From Desulfotruncus arcticus DSM 17038 (GTDB lineage Bacteria; Bacillota; Desulfotomaculia; Desulfotomaculales; Desulfallaceae): DNA of 64,000 bases. The notes beneath the pieces are model-generated. The model did not search any database. It saw nothing but the letters and a program-made list of their open reading frames with translations, and had not been told where the DNA came from. A program made the translations under genes and the position numbers. The DNA lies in assembly GCF_900113335.1 (NCBI RefSeq), contig NZ_FOOX01000005.1, positions 124,001 through 188,000 of the forward strand, written 5' to 3'. This document shows positions 42,880 through 52,059 of this stretch, one piece after another. Position 1 is the stretch's first letter; every line of letters begins with the position of its first letter.

Positions 42880-44418
42880 CTATTTTGCGTAATCAACAAC
42901 CCTTGTTTCTCTAATAATAATTACTTTTATCTGTCCGGGGTAATCCAGTTCATTTTCAATCTTTTTAACGATTTCATGTACTAATTTAATAGCACCGAGG
43001 TCATCAACTTTGTCGGGTTTAACCATAATTCTTATCTCTCGACCCGCTTGGATAGCGTAAGATTTTTCTACTCCCTCAAAAGTACTTGCAATTTCCTCGA
43101 GCTTTTGCAAACGTTTGATGTAAGCTTCCAGTGTTTCACGTCTAGCTCCCGGTCTGGCAGCAGAAACCGCATCTGCCGCTTGAACCAGCCCCGCAACTAT
43201 TGTTCTCGGTTCTTCATCACCATGATGCGCGGCTATGGCATGTATAACATCTTTGTTTTCCCTGTATTTTTGAGCTAATTCAACCCCGATAGTAACGTGT
43301 GGACCCTCAACTTCATGGTCCACCGCCTTACCTATATCATGCAGTAAACCCGCCCTTTTGGCCAACTGGATGTCCACACCCAATTCGGCAGCCATCAAGC
43401 CAGCCAGATGCGCAACCTCAATCGAGTGTTTTAGTACATTTTGGCCATAACTTGTACGGTATTTAAGCCGGCCTAATAAATTAATCAATTCCGGGTGCAA
43501 GCCATGTATGCCTGTTTCAAAAATAGCCTGCTCGCCGGCCTCGCGAATTTGCTGCTCAACTTCTTTACGGGCTTTATCAACCATTTCTTCAATCCTGGCC
43601 GGGTGTATCCGGCCATCCACAATCAGCTTCTCCAAAGATATGCGGGCAACTTCCCTGCGGATGGGATCAAAACCTGAAAGGATAACCGCCTCGGGAGTAT
43701 CATCAATAATTAAATCAATTCCGGTAGCGGTTTCAAATGCCCTGATATTTCTGCCTTCCCTACCGATAATGCGTCCCTTCATCTCATCATTTGGCAATGG
43801 AATCACTGCCACAGTGGTTTCAGCAACATGATCGGCAGCACACCTTTGAATAGCAGAAGTTATTATTTCCCTGGCCCGTTTTTCTCCTTCTTCTTTGGCC
43901 TTGTTTTCAATTTCTTTGATCATTACAGCGGCTTCATGTTGAATTTCTTTTTCAATGTCTGCCAGTAATATTTGGCGCGCTTCTTCTGATGTAAGTCCGG
44001 ATATTCTTTCCAACTCGACAACTTGCTTGCCATACATGGTGGAAAGATCCTTTTTCAGTGCCTCAACTTCCGATTCCTTGCGGGTCAATGCCTCTTCCTT
44101 TTTTTCAACGCCTTCAACTTTACGTTCAAGCAATTCTTCCTTTTGCATCAACCTGCGATCCAGTCTTTGAAGCTCTGACCGGCGCTCCTTATTTTCACGC
44201 TCCATTTCATTTTTTTGCCTAAGTATTTCCTCTTTTGCTTCTAATATTGCTTCTCTCTTTTTAGCTTCAGCATCTTTCTGAGCTTCTTCTGAAATTTTCC
44301 TGGCCAATGCCTCGGCAGAAGCAATTTTTGATTCTGCAATTAATTTCCTTACCAGATATCCGGCCCCAAAGGCAATAATTACTGCAATAATTATAATGAT
44401 TGCCAGGCTTGTATTCAA
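42880..44418 (-). CDS. rny: Ribonuclease Y
   Basis: A 512-residue RNase Y: N-terminal membrane anchor (residues 3-24), long coiled coil (30-200), KH domain with [15 protein letters not shown], and HD domain with [15 protein letters not shown]. It begins mRNA decay at the membrane. Length is standard (about 515). It starts after the recX terminator and has its own terminator. Confidence 0.98.
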   Translation of the reverse strand: MNTSLAIIIIIAVIIAFGAGYLVRKLIAESKIASAEALARKISEEAQKDAEAKKREAILEAKEEILRQKNEMERENKERRSELQRLDRRLMQKEELLERKVEGVEKKEEALTRKESEVEALKKDLSTMYGKQVVELERISGLTSEEARQILLADIEKEIQHEAAVMIKEIENKAKEEGEKRAREIITSAIQRCAADHVAETTVAVIPLPNDEMKGRIIGREGRNIRAFETATGIDLIIDDTPEAVILSGFDPIRREVARISLEKLIVDGRIHPARIEEMVDKARKEVEQQIREAGEQAIFETGIHGLHPELINLLGRLKYRTSYGQNVLKHSIEVAHLAGLMAAELGVDIQLAKRAGLLHDIGKAVDHEVEGPHVTIGVELAQKYRENKDVIHAIAAHHGDEEPRTIVAGLVQAADAVSAARPGARRETLEAYIKRLQKLEEIASTFEGVEKSYAIQAGREIRIMVKPDKVDDLGAIKLVHEIVKKIENELDYPGQIKVIIIRETRVVDYAK

Positions 44419-44479
44419 TGTATCGTGTCACCTCCTAACCTGATTTAGATATAATATTATAAACCTGCTCAGTTCAACA

Positions 44480-44506
44480 AAAAAAACACCGAGCATTACT
44501 CGGTAA
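44480..44506 (-). terminator. Terminator of recA-recX
   Basis: ACCGAG, TAATG, CTCGGT, then GTTTTTTTT on the minus strand, about 200 bases after recX. Confidence 0.85.
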
Positions 44507-44701
44507 GAAAAAGAATCGGATTTATAAGACCTTGTCCGGCAACGGTGAAAAGAAACATATGCAACGGCGCCGTTAAACAGACACCGTGGATATATTTATA
44601 AAAATTATATAATTTGAAAAAATATATATAAACCCGATACCCGGATGATTTCCAATTCTACTTTCTCCCAAATTTAATTTTACTTTTTATATAATACAAT
44701 G

Positions 44702-45166
44702 TCAAGATATATCCAGGCTTCCGCCTGCCAGCATAGAGCCAACTTTTCTAATCACATCGCTTGAAAAACCCCTCCTGGCAAGAAAACCTGCCAATTTGCG
44801 CCATGTTTGGCAGTCATGCTGATGAGCCTTTTTCCGGGCAGCAAGCATTGCCATTTCCAGTTCCCTATCATCATTATAACCGGATAAGGATTTTTCTATA
44901 ATTTTCCTGTCGACTCCCTTATATTTAAGCTCGGACCTTAAAAAATCTTTTCCCACGGGTTTGGCAGCAAGCCGCCAGCTCACCCAATTTGCAGCAAAGT
45001 ATTCATCGTCAATCAGTTTTTGATCCTTCAGCTGGGCGATAATTGCATTGATTACCTCTTCACTGATGTCCGTATTTATTAAAGCTTGCCTTAGTTCGTA
45101 CTCCGTCCGCGGTCTCAGAGCCAAAAGACGATAGCACTTATTCTTAGCTTTTTTTAAATCATACAT
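44702..45166 (-). CDS. recX: RecA regulatory protein RecX
   Basis: A 154-residue protein with the three RecX helical repeats: ALRPRTEYELRQALINTDIS, LIDDEYFAANWVSWRLAAKP and LARRGFSSDVIRKV. RecX binds and restrains RecA filaments. It follows recA by six bases in the same transcript. Confidence 0.94.
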   Translation of the reverse strand: MYDLKKAKNKCYRLLALRPRTEYELRQALINTDISEEVINAIIAQLKDQKLIDDEYFAANWVSWRLAAKPVGKDFLRSELKYKGVDRKIIEKSLSGYNDDRELEMAMLAARKKAHQHDCQTWRKLAGFLARRGFSSDVIRKVGSMLAGGSLDIS

Positions 45167-45172
45167 GGAATT

Positions 45173-46225
45173 TTATTTAACCTTCGCAGCAGGGGCAGTG
45201 GAATTCTGCTCTTGCTGATCCTGTTTGTCCACCGGTTTAGCCAATCCTACCCGGCACCGCACTTCATATTCAAATTCCCCGGCTAATTCCGGTCTTTCTT
45301 TTAGCAATTCCTTTACATTCTCCCGACCCTGGCCCAACCTTTCATCCCGGTACGAATACCAGGCACCACTCTTATTAACAATCCCAAGGTCCACCGCCAA
45401 ATCAAGAATAGATCCTTCAATCGAAATACCCATGCCATACATAATATCAAAATCAGCCTGTTTAAAAGGAGGCGCAACCTTATTCTTAACGACTTTAACT
45501 CTGGTGCGGTTACCTACTACATCGGTACCCTGCTTAATACTTTCAATTCTGCGCACGTCAAGCCTGACCGAAGCGTAAAATTTCAGGGCCCGGCCGCCAG
45601 GCGTAGTCTCCGGGTTTCCGAACATGACCCCGACTTTTTCCCTTAACTGATTAATAAAGATGGACGTGCAGCGTGATTTGCTAATTACCCCGGTCAGTTT
45701 ACGAAGAGCCTGGGACATCAAACGAGCCTGCAGCCCCACATGTGAATCGCCCATTTCACCTTCTATTTCAGCCCGCGGCACAAGAGCGGCCACACTGTCA
45801 ATTACCACCACGTCAATGGCCCCGCTGCGCACCAAATGCTCAGCAATTTCCAGCGCTTGCTCCCCTGTATCCGGCTGTGATACGTAAAGATTCTCAATAT
45901 CCACACCGATCCTGGATGCATAACTGGCATCCAAAGCATGTTCTGCGTCAATAAATGCAGCAGTGCCCCCTGCTTTTTGAGCCTGGGCAATGATGTGTAG
46001 CGCCACTGTCGTTTTGCCCGAGGATTCAGGGCCGAAAATTTCAATTACCCGGCCTCTTGGTACACCGCCAACCCCCAGGGCAACGTCCAGAGCAATACAT
46101 CCTGTAGAAATGGTCTCAACAGTGATTTTCGCCGACGATTCCCCCAGTTTCATGATTGAGCCTTTGCCAAATTGCTTCTCAATTTGTAAAAGAGCATTTT
46201 CCAGAGCTTTTTGTCTTTCGCTCAA
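45173..46225 (-). CDS. recA: Recombinase RecA
   Basis: A 350-residue Rec[17 protein letters not shown] (Walker A), [31 protein letters not shown] (Walker B), and the L2 region [18 protein letters not shown]. Start is TTG at 46225 after AGGAGGGG. No intein. A good promoter and a LexA-type box lie upstream. Cotranscribed with recX. Confidence 0.99.
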   Translation of the reverse strand: MSERQKALENALLQIEKQFGKGSIMKLGESSAKITVETISTGCIALDVALGVGGVPRGRVIEIFGPESSGKTTVALHIIAQAQKAGGTAAFIDAEHALDASYASRIGVDIENLYVSQPDTGEQALEIAEHLVRSGAIDVVVIDSVAALVPRAEIEGEMGDSHVGLQARLMSQALRKLTGVISKSRCTSIFINQLREKVGVMFGNPETTPGGRALKFYASVRLDVRRIESIKQGTDVVGNRTRVKVVKNKVAPPFKQADFDIMYGMGISIEGSILDLAVDLGIVNKSGAWYSYRDERLGQGRENVKELLKERPELAGEFEYEVRCRVGLAKPVDKQDQQEQNSTAPAAKVK

Positions 46226-46238
46226 AAGGACCCCTCCT

Positions 46239-46252
46239 AAAACACATGTTCG
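46239..46252 (-). promoter_or_regulatory. LexA/SOS box of recA
   Basis: CGAACATGTGTTTT on the minus strand matches the Gram-positive SOS box CGAACRNRYGTTYG at all but the last base. It lies between the -10 and the recA start, a position that blocks transcription when LexA is bound. Confidence 0.8.
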
Positions 46253-46265
46253 ATTATATAGTAAT

Positions 46266-46293
46266 TCTATATATTATTACCGGTTACTGTCAA
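46266..46293 (-). promoter_or_regulatory. recA promoter
   Basis: TTGACA (46288-46293) and TATAGA (46266-46271) are 16 bases apart, just upstream of the SOS box. Confidence 0.7.
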
Positions 46294-46305
46294 TATAAAA
46301 TTTTT

Positions 46306-46824
46306 TCACAGTCCCAGCATATATTGTCGAATCATATTTAATGCAGCATCAGCTGCTTCCAAACGAACTCTGTTGCGATCTCCCGTAAAATTAAATTTTT
46401 CACATCTAACCTGATTGGCAGCTGCGAGGGCAATATAAACCAGCCCAACCGGTTTTTGGGGTGTCCCCCCACCCGGCCCTGCTATGCCCGTAATTCCAAC
46501 TCCAATTGAGGAATCGGTCAATTTTTTAATCCCACTGGCCATAGACCTGGCGGTTTGCTCGCTAACCGCACCAAATTCCGCAATTATTTCTTTGGCAACA
46601 CCCAGTAGGTCTATTTTAATTTCATTGCTGTATGAAACAATACCACCCAGGAAGTATTCCGAACTGCCCGGGATATCGGACAATCGCTTCATCACCAATC
46701 CTCCGGTGCATGATTCCGCCAAAGTAACGGTCATCCCTTTAGCCAGCAACAGTTTCCCTACCATGTCTTCCAGCACCTCGCCGTCCTCGTCCCTACCGGT
46801 TATATCATTCGAACAGTAAGCCAT
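46306..46824 (-). CDS. pncC: CinA C-terminal-domain protein (nicotinamide-nucleotide amidase)
   Basis: A 172-residue protein equal to the CinA C-terminal domain: VTLAESCTGGLVMKRLSDIP, GGIVSYSNEIKIDLLGV, GITGIAGPGGGTPQKPVGLV. This domain deamidates NMN to NaMN. The N-terminal molybdopterin-binding-like COG1058 domain of full CinA is absent. ATG 46824 follows GAGGTGGTGAGAG; a GTG at 46839 is possible. Located just upstream of recA as in Bacillus. Confidence 0.9.
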   Translation of the reverse strand: MAYCSNDITGRDEDGEVLEDMVGKLLLAKGMTVTLAESCTGGLVMKRLSDIPGSSEYFLGGIVSYSNEIKIDLLGVAKEIIAEFGAVSEQTARSMASGIKKLTDSSIGVGITGIAGPGGGTPQKPVGLVYIALAAANQVRCEKFNFTGDRNRVRLEAADAALNMIRQYMLGL

Positions 46825-46839
46825 TTTTTCTCTCACCAC

Positions 46840-47148
46840 CTCACCTACCCCTATATTCGAGTCATATCAAAATATTCCCTGCCTGATAACCGCTCATTCA
46901 ATAATAGAGTCTAACCAACCTTAATTATTGTATTATCTGGATGAAAACCCTTGCTTGCATGAAATTAGTATGGCCAAAATACGCGGCATCAGAGGGATGC
47001 CCAAACAGTGCTCTGATGGTTATATGTGTTATTTTAGGTAGGTTTGAAAAAAATAGCCAGAAGTCAGTAGTCGGAATTCAGAGCACTTCGAGATGATAAA
47101 CCGTTCTCTTATTCCAACTACTGGCTACTGGCTCCTGTAAACAATCAC
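46840..47148. other. 309-base gap with a palindromic repeat
   Basis: No gene is seen. The lower-numbered part does not match anything else except a long imperfect palindrome at 47055-47133 described separately. Confidence 0.6.
47055..47133. repeat. Long imperfect palindrome (AGCCAGAAGTCAGTAG type)
   Basis: AGCCAGAAGTCAGTAGTCGG (47055 on) and its partner ending CTGGCTACTGGCT (to 47133) agree at about 19 of 23 positions as an inverted repeat. Same style as the element at 38985-39064. Confidence 0.78.
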
Positions 47149-48648
47149 TTATGCAGTTAAATCTGTAGCCTCGATATTAAACCTATTAATCAGCTTCCTA
47201 AAGCTATCACCGTTTATTTTTTCCTCGGTCAGCAAAACATTTACCACCTGTTTGATAGCGCCTTTTAAGGAACCGAGAAAATCTTTAACCATTTTTTCCT
47301 GTTCCTTGATGATCGAGCTAATAACCTTATACCTGAGATCAGCCGGCAGAATATCCGGATCTACAACGCCCAATTCGGACATGCCTGACTTAATGATTTG
47401 CCCGGCAGTTTTTATTGCTTGCTCAAAATCATTACCTGCGCCTGTGCTTCGGTTGCCCAGTACGATCTCTTCGGCTATGGAACCCGCTAATAACACCTGA
47501 ATCTGGTTTTCCAGGTATTCCCTTGTGTATAGATAGCTGTCATTTTCAGGTGTCTGTCTCATGTAGCCCAGTGCTTGCCCGCGGGGTGCAATTGTCAGCA
47601 TGGAAACTGAGCCCGGGCGAACTTTTTCGCCAACCAGAGCGTGTCCCACTTCGTGCACGGCAACCCGCTCAAGTTCTTCTCTAGGCGGCCTTTTTTCCAA
47701 TTTTTCTCCCATCATAACTTTATCAATGGCTTCGAGGAAGTGATGCTGCTTTATTTCAGTACACTCCTCCCGCATGGCCAAAATAGCCGCTTCATTGGCC
47801 AAACTTTCCAGATGGGCTCCGCTAAAACCAAAAGTTTGCTTCGCTATTTCATCGAGGCTGACGTCATCCGACAAAGGTTTATTTCTGCAATGAAGCTTTA
47901 AAATTTCCAGTCGCCCTGATTTATCCGCCAAATCAACTTTTACCTGACGGTCAAAACGGCCCGGGCGCAAAAGCGCCGGGTCCAGCATATCCACCCTGTT
48001 GGTTGCCGCCATAACCAGTATTCTTACCTTATCATTCACTTTTAACCCGTCCATTTCAACCAGCATTTGGTTTAATGTCTGGTCATATTCATGGTGACTG
48101 GTATTCTGTCCCCTCTTCCCGCCAAGGATATCTATTTCGTCAATAAAAATTATGGCGCTATCCTTTTTTAGCTTAGCGGCAGTGTCCCTGGCAGTTTGAA
48201 AAAGCTGCCTGACACGTTGTGCTCCAACCCCTGCATACATTTCAATAAATTCCGATCCGCTGCAAGCAACAAAAACCGATTCAGTGTACCCTGCAGCAGC
48301 TTTAGCCATTAGCGTTTTTCCGGTACCGGGTGGTCCGGTCAGTAAAATACCTTTCAGGGGCCTAATTCCCAAATTAATTATTTTTTCCTGGTTGATAATA
48401 AAATCCAAGGCCTCTTTTAGTTCATTAATAGCCGTAGCCTGTCCGCCAATATCCTCAAAATTAACCTTGGAGACATTGGCGGCAGGTGTCGCGTTAAAGG
48501 ACTTAGTCAGCATTCCACGGGAGCGGGCAACATAAAATAGAATACCCGCGGCCATAAACAGAAACAATATGGGAACTATGTCGTAACCGGAAATGGCCAG
48601 AAAAATTACACCAGCAAGGCCGATTCCTAAGCTTATTTCCTTGATCAC
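47149..48648 (-). CDS. Short FtsH-like AAA+ membrane metalloprotease
   Basis: A 499-residue protein: two close membrane segments (residues 4-21 and 24-42), AAA module with GPPGTGKTLMAKAAAG near residue 107, FIDEIDILGGKRG (Walker B), MAATNRVDMLDPALLRPGRF (SRH), and the M41 zinc site AVHEVGHALVGE near 333 with a third ligand Asp in AGNDFEQAI. It is about 120 residues shorter than FtsH because the extracytoplasmic domain between the membrane helices is missing. It lies just after a small membrane protein gene, three bases apart, suggesting they work together. Not the housekeeping FtsH by context. Confidence 0.88.
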   Translation of the reverse strand: MIKEISLGIGLAGVIFLAISGYDIVPILFLFMAAGILFYVARSRGMLTKSFNATPAANVSKVNFEDIGGQATAINELKEALDFIINQEKIINLGIRPLKGILLTGPPGTGKTLMAKAAAGYTESVFVACSGSEFIEMYAGVGAQRVRQLFQTARDTAAKLKKDSAIIFIDEIDILGGKRGQNTSHHEYDQTLNQMLVEMDGLKVNDKVRILVMAATNRVDMLDPALLRPGRFDRQVKVDLADKSGRLEILKLHCRNKPLSDDVSLDEIAKQTFGFSGAHLESLANEAAILAMREECTEIKQHHFLEAIDKVMMGEKLEKRPPREELERVAVHEVGHALVGEKVRPGSVSMLTIAPRGQALGYMRQTPENDSYLYTREYLENQIQVLLAGSIAEEIVLGNRSTGAGNDFEQAIKTAGQIIKSGMSELGVVDPDILPADLRYKVISSIIKEQEKMVKDFLGSLKGAIKQVVNVLLTEEKINGDSFRKLINRFNIEATDLTA

Positions 48649-48651
48649 GCT

Positions 48652-49203
48652 TTACCTCCCTCCTGTCTCAGCCGAAGCAAAAATGCTTTCAGTATTGCCC
48701 CTGGGGATAACACTATATAAATAGTGCTGGTCATCCTTCATTTGCCAATAAATGTTATGGTCATCGATATCCACCTTGGATTCAATTCCGGCTTCACTGG
48801 CGTAAAGGTTTAAATTACTGGCCATTTGCACGAAATCGCCATTTTGCAGCGCCTCATAGATGGCAAATTTCCCTTTGCCATACACATTGTCCAATTGATT
48901 ATTCCGCCGGTCTGTCAGCTCAATTGTAAAAGGGCGCTTACCCATAACCTGTTTAACATCATGAAAAATCTGCTGGTATGAATTCATTAGATCCACGCTT
49001 TCACTTAGTGCCAGGTTAATTTTATAAATATCCGCCGAATCATCAATTTTATATGAAATTACCACAGGGTTATTTTCCAGTTTGGCTATCAGCGGTTTTT
49101 GAAAGTTAAGTCCTTTATACAACCACTGCGCGCCTAAGAAGGCAGCCAGCCCAGCAACCAGCGCGATTATTACCACATGGATCTTAATGCCTTTAATGTG
49201 CAT
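48652..49203 (-). CDS. Single-pass membrane protein paired with the FtsH-like protease
   Basis: A 183-residue protein with one N-terminal membrane helix (residues 8-27, VVIIALVAGLAAFLGAQWL) and an outer domain of about 150 residues with no motif I recognise. The frame extends to 49284, but ATG 49203 after GAGAGGATGG is better. Three bases separate it from the protease gene. It may supply the extracytoplasmic domain that the protease lacks, or be a substrate or regulator. Confidence 0.75.
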   Translation of the reverse strand: MHIKGIKIHVVIIALVAGLAAFLGAQWLYKGLNFQKPLIAKLENNPVVISYKIDDSADIYKINLALSESVDLMNSYQQIFHDVKQVMGKRPFTIELTDRRNNQLDNVYGKGKFAIYEALQNGDFVQMASNLNLYASEAGIESKVDIDDHNIYWQMKDDQHYLYSVIPRGNTESIFASAETGGR

Positions 49204-49312
49204 TCTTACCATCCTCTCTAAGGCTACGAACCGGGCTTGCATTTTTCTTTCACAATGAGTTATTATAACATACTCAATAAGCACTTTAGACAGGGAATTG
49301 TCCCCAAACCAA

Positions 49313-49349
49313 AAAAGCGCGCTTATATCAGTTCCTTTAGCGCGCTTTT
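49313..49349. terminator. Terminator of pgsA
   Basis: AAAAGCGCGC and GCGCGCTTTT form a 10-base stem with a run of T on both strands, just after the pgsA stop. Confidence 0.9.
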
Positions 49350-49368
49350 AAATACTTTAATTTTCTTT

Positions 49369-49917
49369 TTATCCATTGTTTTTGGATTTCAGCAAAAAAC
49401 CAGCTTGTTGAAAATAATCCATACCCGACCAGATAGTAAATATAACTGCAACAGACATCGCTATATTGCCAAATGGTACATTAATCAAATTAAATGGGAA
49501 ATCCCTTAAAAACATAGCCACAATGGCAACTATTTGGGTGATTGTTTTAATTTTCCCCAACCTGCTGGCCGAAATAATTACCCCTTCGGCAGCGGCCAGG
49601 GAGCGTAATCCCGTAACTGCAAACTCACGTCCAATAATAATAACCGCAACCCACCCGGACAGGCGATCCATTTCCACTAACGCAATCAGCGCAGATGAAA
49701 CCAACAATTTGTCCGCCAGAGGATCAAGCAGCTTACCCAGCGCTGTAATCATTTTCTTCTTTCGGGCTATATAACCGTCAAGCCCGTCGGTACATGCTGC
49801 AAGCACAAACACACCTGCGGCGATATAATCTCCAAGTGGAAGGCGCAAAGAAAGTATTGCCAAGAAGACAGGCACCATTAAAATTCTCAGCAGCGTAAGC
49901 CTGTTTGGTAGATTCAT
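49369..49917 (-). CDS. pgsA: CDP-diacylglycerol-glycerol-3-phosphate 3-phosphatidyltransferase
   Basis: A 182-residue membrane enzyme with the CDP-alcohol phosphatidyltransferase motif: DGLDGYIARKKK then GKLLDPLADK (D-G-x2-A-R-x8-G-x3-D-x3-D). It makes phosphatidylglycerol phosphate. Start overlaps the rimO stop by four bases (ATGA). Confidence 0.97.
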   Translation of the reverse strand: MNLPNRLTLLRILMVPVFLAILSLRLPLGDYIAAGVFVLAACTDGLDGYIARKKKMITALGKLLDPLADKLLVSSALIALVEMDRLSGWVAVIIIGREFAVTGLRSLAAAEGVIISASRLGKIKTITQIVAIVAMFLRDFPFNLINVPFGNIAMSVAVIFTIWSGMDYFQQAGFLLKSKNNG

Positions 49918-51245
49918 TTCGTACGTACTCCTGACAGATCATATTCAGTTGAATCGAGAATTTTAACTTTAACAAAATCCCCGGCCCGCACCAATTCCTC
50001 CGAAGCAAAAAAAACTTTTCCGTCAATCTCCGGGGCGTCACCTTCTGACCGCCCCCAGTACATGTTGGCATCATTGTCCCAACCTTCGGCCAGGACAGTT
50101 TTTTCCGCGTCGATAAATTTTCTATTGTTTTGAGCTGAAATATCCTGCTGCAGTTCCATGGCTGCTTCAACTCTGGCAGCAATTTCCGGATCACTGATTC
50201 GACCAGGCAACTTTTCCGCCGCAGTGCCTTCTTCCGGGGAATACCCGAATATACCGGCCCGGTCAAACCTTGTTTGTTCGATAAAACTAAGCAATTCATT
50301 AAACTCTGCTTCAGTTTCTCCGGGAAAGCCCACTATAAACGTAGTTCTTAAGGTAATTCCCGGCATCATGCGCCTCAGCTTACTAATCAGGTAGGTAATG
50401 TGCTCTTTGCTTCCACGCCTGTTCATCATTTTTAAAATGCGATTATTAATATGCTGCAACGGCAAATCAATGTACCGGCAAATTTTTGGTGAAGATTTTA
50501 TTAGTTCAAGCAGCTCCCCGGTTATCGTAGTGGGATAGCAGTACATCAACCTGATCCAGCGGCAGTTTTCTATTCTTTCCAGCCCTTGCAGCAAATTCGC
50601 AAGCTGATAACCGCCATATAAATCTATTCCATAGCGAGTGGTTTCCTGGGCAACCACAATTAATTCCTTCGTGCCCCGCAAGCAGAGTTCCTTGGCCTCT
50701 TCGATAATTTCTTCCATAGGCCTGCTGCGATACGGCCCCCTGATCGTTGGAATAGCACAATATGAACAGCGGTTTTCACAGCCTTCAGCAATTTTTAAAT
50801 AAGCGGTGTGCCGGGGGGTGGTTAGTATCCGCGGCTCTTTACCGTGGTGAATATACCCTGGCGTACCCACCAAAACAGGTCTTTCCCCCGTTAAGACTTT
50901 ATTAACAGTGGAAACTATTTCCGGTACTGACCCGGTGCCCATGATGCCGTCTATTTCAGGCACCTCTTCCAGCAACTCGGTGGCATATCTTTGCGCCAAG
51001 CATCCGGTTACCACTATGCGGGCACACCTGCCTGTTTCCTTAAGCCTTACCGCATCAAAAATAGCGTTAATGGATTCTTCCTTGGCTGCAGTAATGAACC
51101 CGCAAGTATTAATAATAATAACTTCGGCTTCCTCAGCCTCACCGGTTAATTGATAACCGGCCTTTTGTAAATGACCCAGCATAATTTCTGTGTCAACCCT
51201 GTTCTTGGCACAACCAAGACTAATCATTCCTATTTTCTTATCCAT
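49914..51245 (-). CDS. rimO: Ribosomal protein S12 methylthiotransferase RimO
   Basis: A 443-residue radical SAM methylthiotransferase: N-terminal UPF0004 domain with three Cys (LGCAKNRVDTE, INTCGFI, VTGCLAQRY), radical SAM motif CENRCSYCAIPTIRG, and a C-terminal TRAM domain (residues 375-440). It methylthiolates Asp in protein S12. MiaB is less likely because of ENRCSYC...GPYRSRP and the pgsA/rodZ context. Confidence 0.95.
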   Translation of the reverse strand: MDKKIGMISLGCAKNRVDTEIMLGHLQKAGYQLTGEAEEAEVIIINTCGFITAAKEESINAIFDAVRLKETGRCARIVVTGCLAQRYATELLEEVPEIDGIMGTGSVPEIVSTVNKVLTGERPVLVGTPGYIHHGKEPRILTTPRHTAYLKIAEGCENRCSYCAIPTIRGPYRSRPMEEIIEEAKELCLRGTKELIVVAQETTRYGIDLYGGYQLANLLQGLERIENCRWIRLMYCYPTTITGELLELIKSSPKICRYIDLPLQHINNRILKMMNRRGSKEHITYLISKLRRMMPGITLRTTFIVGFPGETEAEFNELLSFIEQTRFDRAGIFGYSPEEGTAAEKLPGRISDPEIAARVEAAMELQQDISAQNNRKFIDAEKTVLAEGWDNDANMYWGRSEGDAPEIDGKVFFASEELVRAGDFVKVKILDSTEYDLSGVRTK

Positions 51246-51284
51246 TTATAATCCCCAGCATATATACTTGTCCTGCGGCAGTAG

Positions 51285-52040
51285 TTATCCAGTGCTCCCA
51301 ACTTGAAATGCCCGCGTTATTACCTGTCCGTTGGCACCCAAAAAACCATAATCCCTACCGTTGACCATAACCTTAACCGCCCCGGCATTACCTAGTTTAA
51401 GCTGGACGCTTTCCTCTCCTTTAAAGGTTTTTACGCTCCCGGGCCCAACCATGCCCTCAAAGGCATTTTGATCGTCTACGATAATCCTCATCCAGCACTC
51501 CGCATCAGTTACCTGCAACACTACGTCCATACCCGTTACCTGCACTTCATTAGAAGCATTGTCCTCCGGTGTCGGCAAACCTTTATCTTCCGGTGCAGCC
51601 CCATCATACGGCCGATTCTCAGTTGATTTTGGACTTTCACCACCGTCCGATAATTTATTCTGTAAGCCGGCATTAGAGGAACCCAACACATATATAAAAC
51701 CAGCCAGCACAACCACGGCAACGGCTGCAAAATATTTTCCATTCCGTTTTCCTGTCTTCTTGGGTATGGAAACTACAGTCTCTTGCGGAGGATCATTATT
51801 TTCCATCTGATAATCGTTCATTTCGTTGTATTCCTGAACAAGTTTTTCCCCGTCCACATCTAAGAAGCGGGCGTAACTGCGCAAAAAACCCCTTACATAA
51901 ACATCACCGGGGATAATTTCAAATTTATTATCCTCCAGGGCTTGAATATACTTTCTGCGAATCTTTGTGGATTCTTCAACATCTTCCATGGATAATCCCA
52001 TTTTTTCCCTTGCTTCGCGCAAGGTATCACCGATAGCCAA
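51285..52040 (-). CDS. RodZ/YmfM-like helix-turn-helix membrane protein
   Basis: A 251-residue protein: a cro-type helix-turn-helix at residues 5-70 (LREAREKMGLSMEDVEESTK, FLRSYARFLDVD), a membrane helix at about 105-124, a variable linker, and a DUF4115 beta-domain at 170-250. This is the RodZ/YmfM plan, which links MreB to the membrane in cell shape control. Position before rimO-pgsA matches Bacillus ymfM. Confidence 0.9.
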   Translation of the reverse strand: MAIGDTLREAREKMGLSMEDVEESTKIRRKYIQALEDNKFEIIPGDVYVRGFLRSYARFLDVDGEKLVQEYNEMNDYQMENNDPPQETVVSIPKKTGKRNGKYFAAVAVVVLAGFIYVLGSSNAGLQNKLSDGGESPKSTENRPYDGAAPEDKGLPTPEDNASNEVQVTGMDVVLQVTDAECWMRIIVDDQNAFEGMVGPGSVKTFKGEESVQLKLGNAGAVKVMVNGRDYGFLGANGQVITRAFQVGSTG

Positions 52041-52059
52041 TGCGGATCACCTCCCCGTA

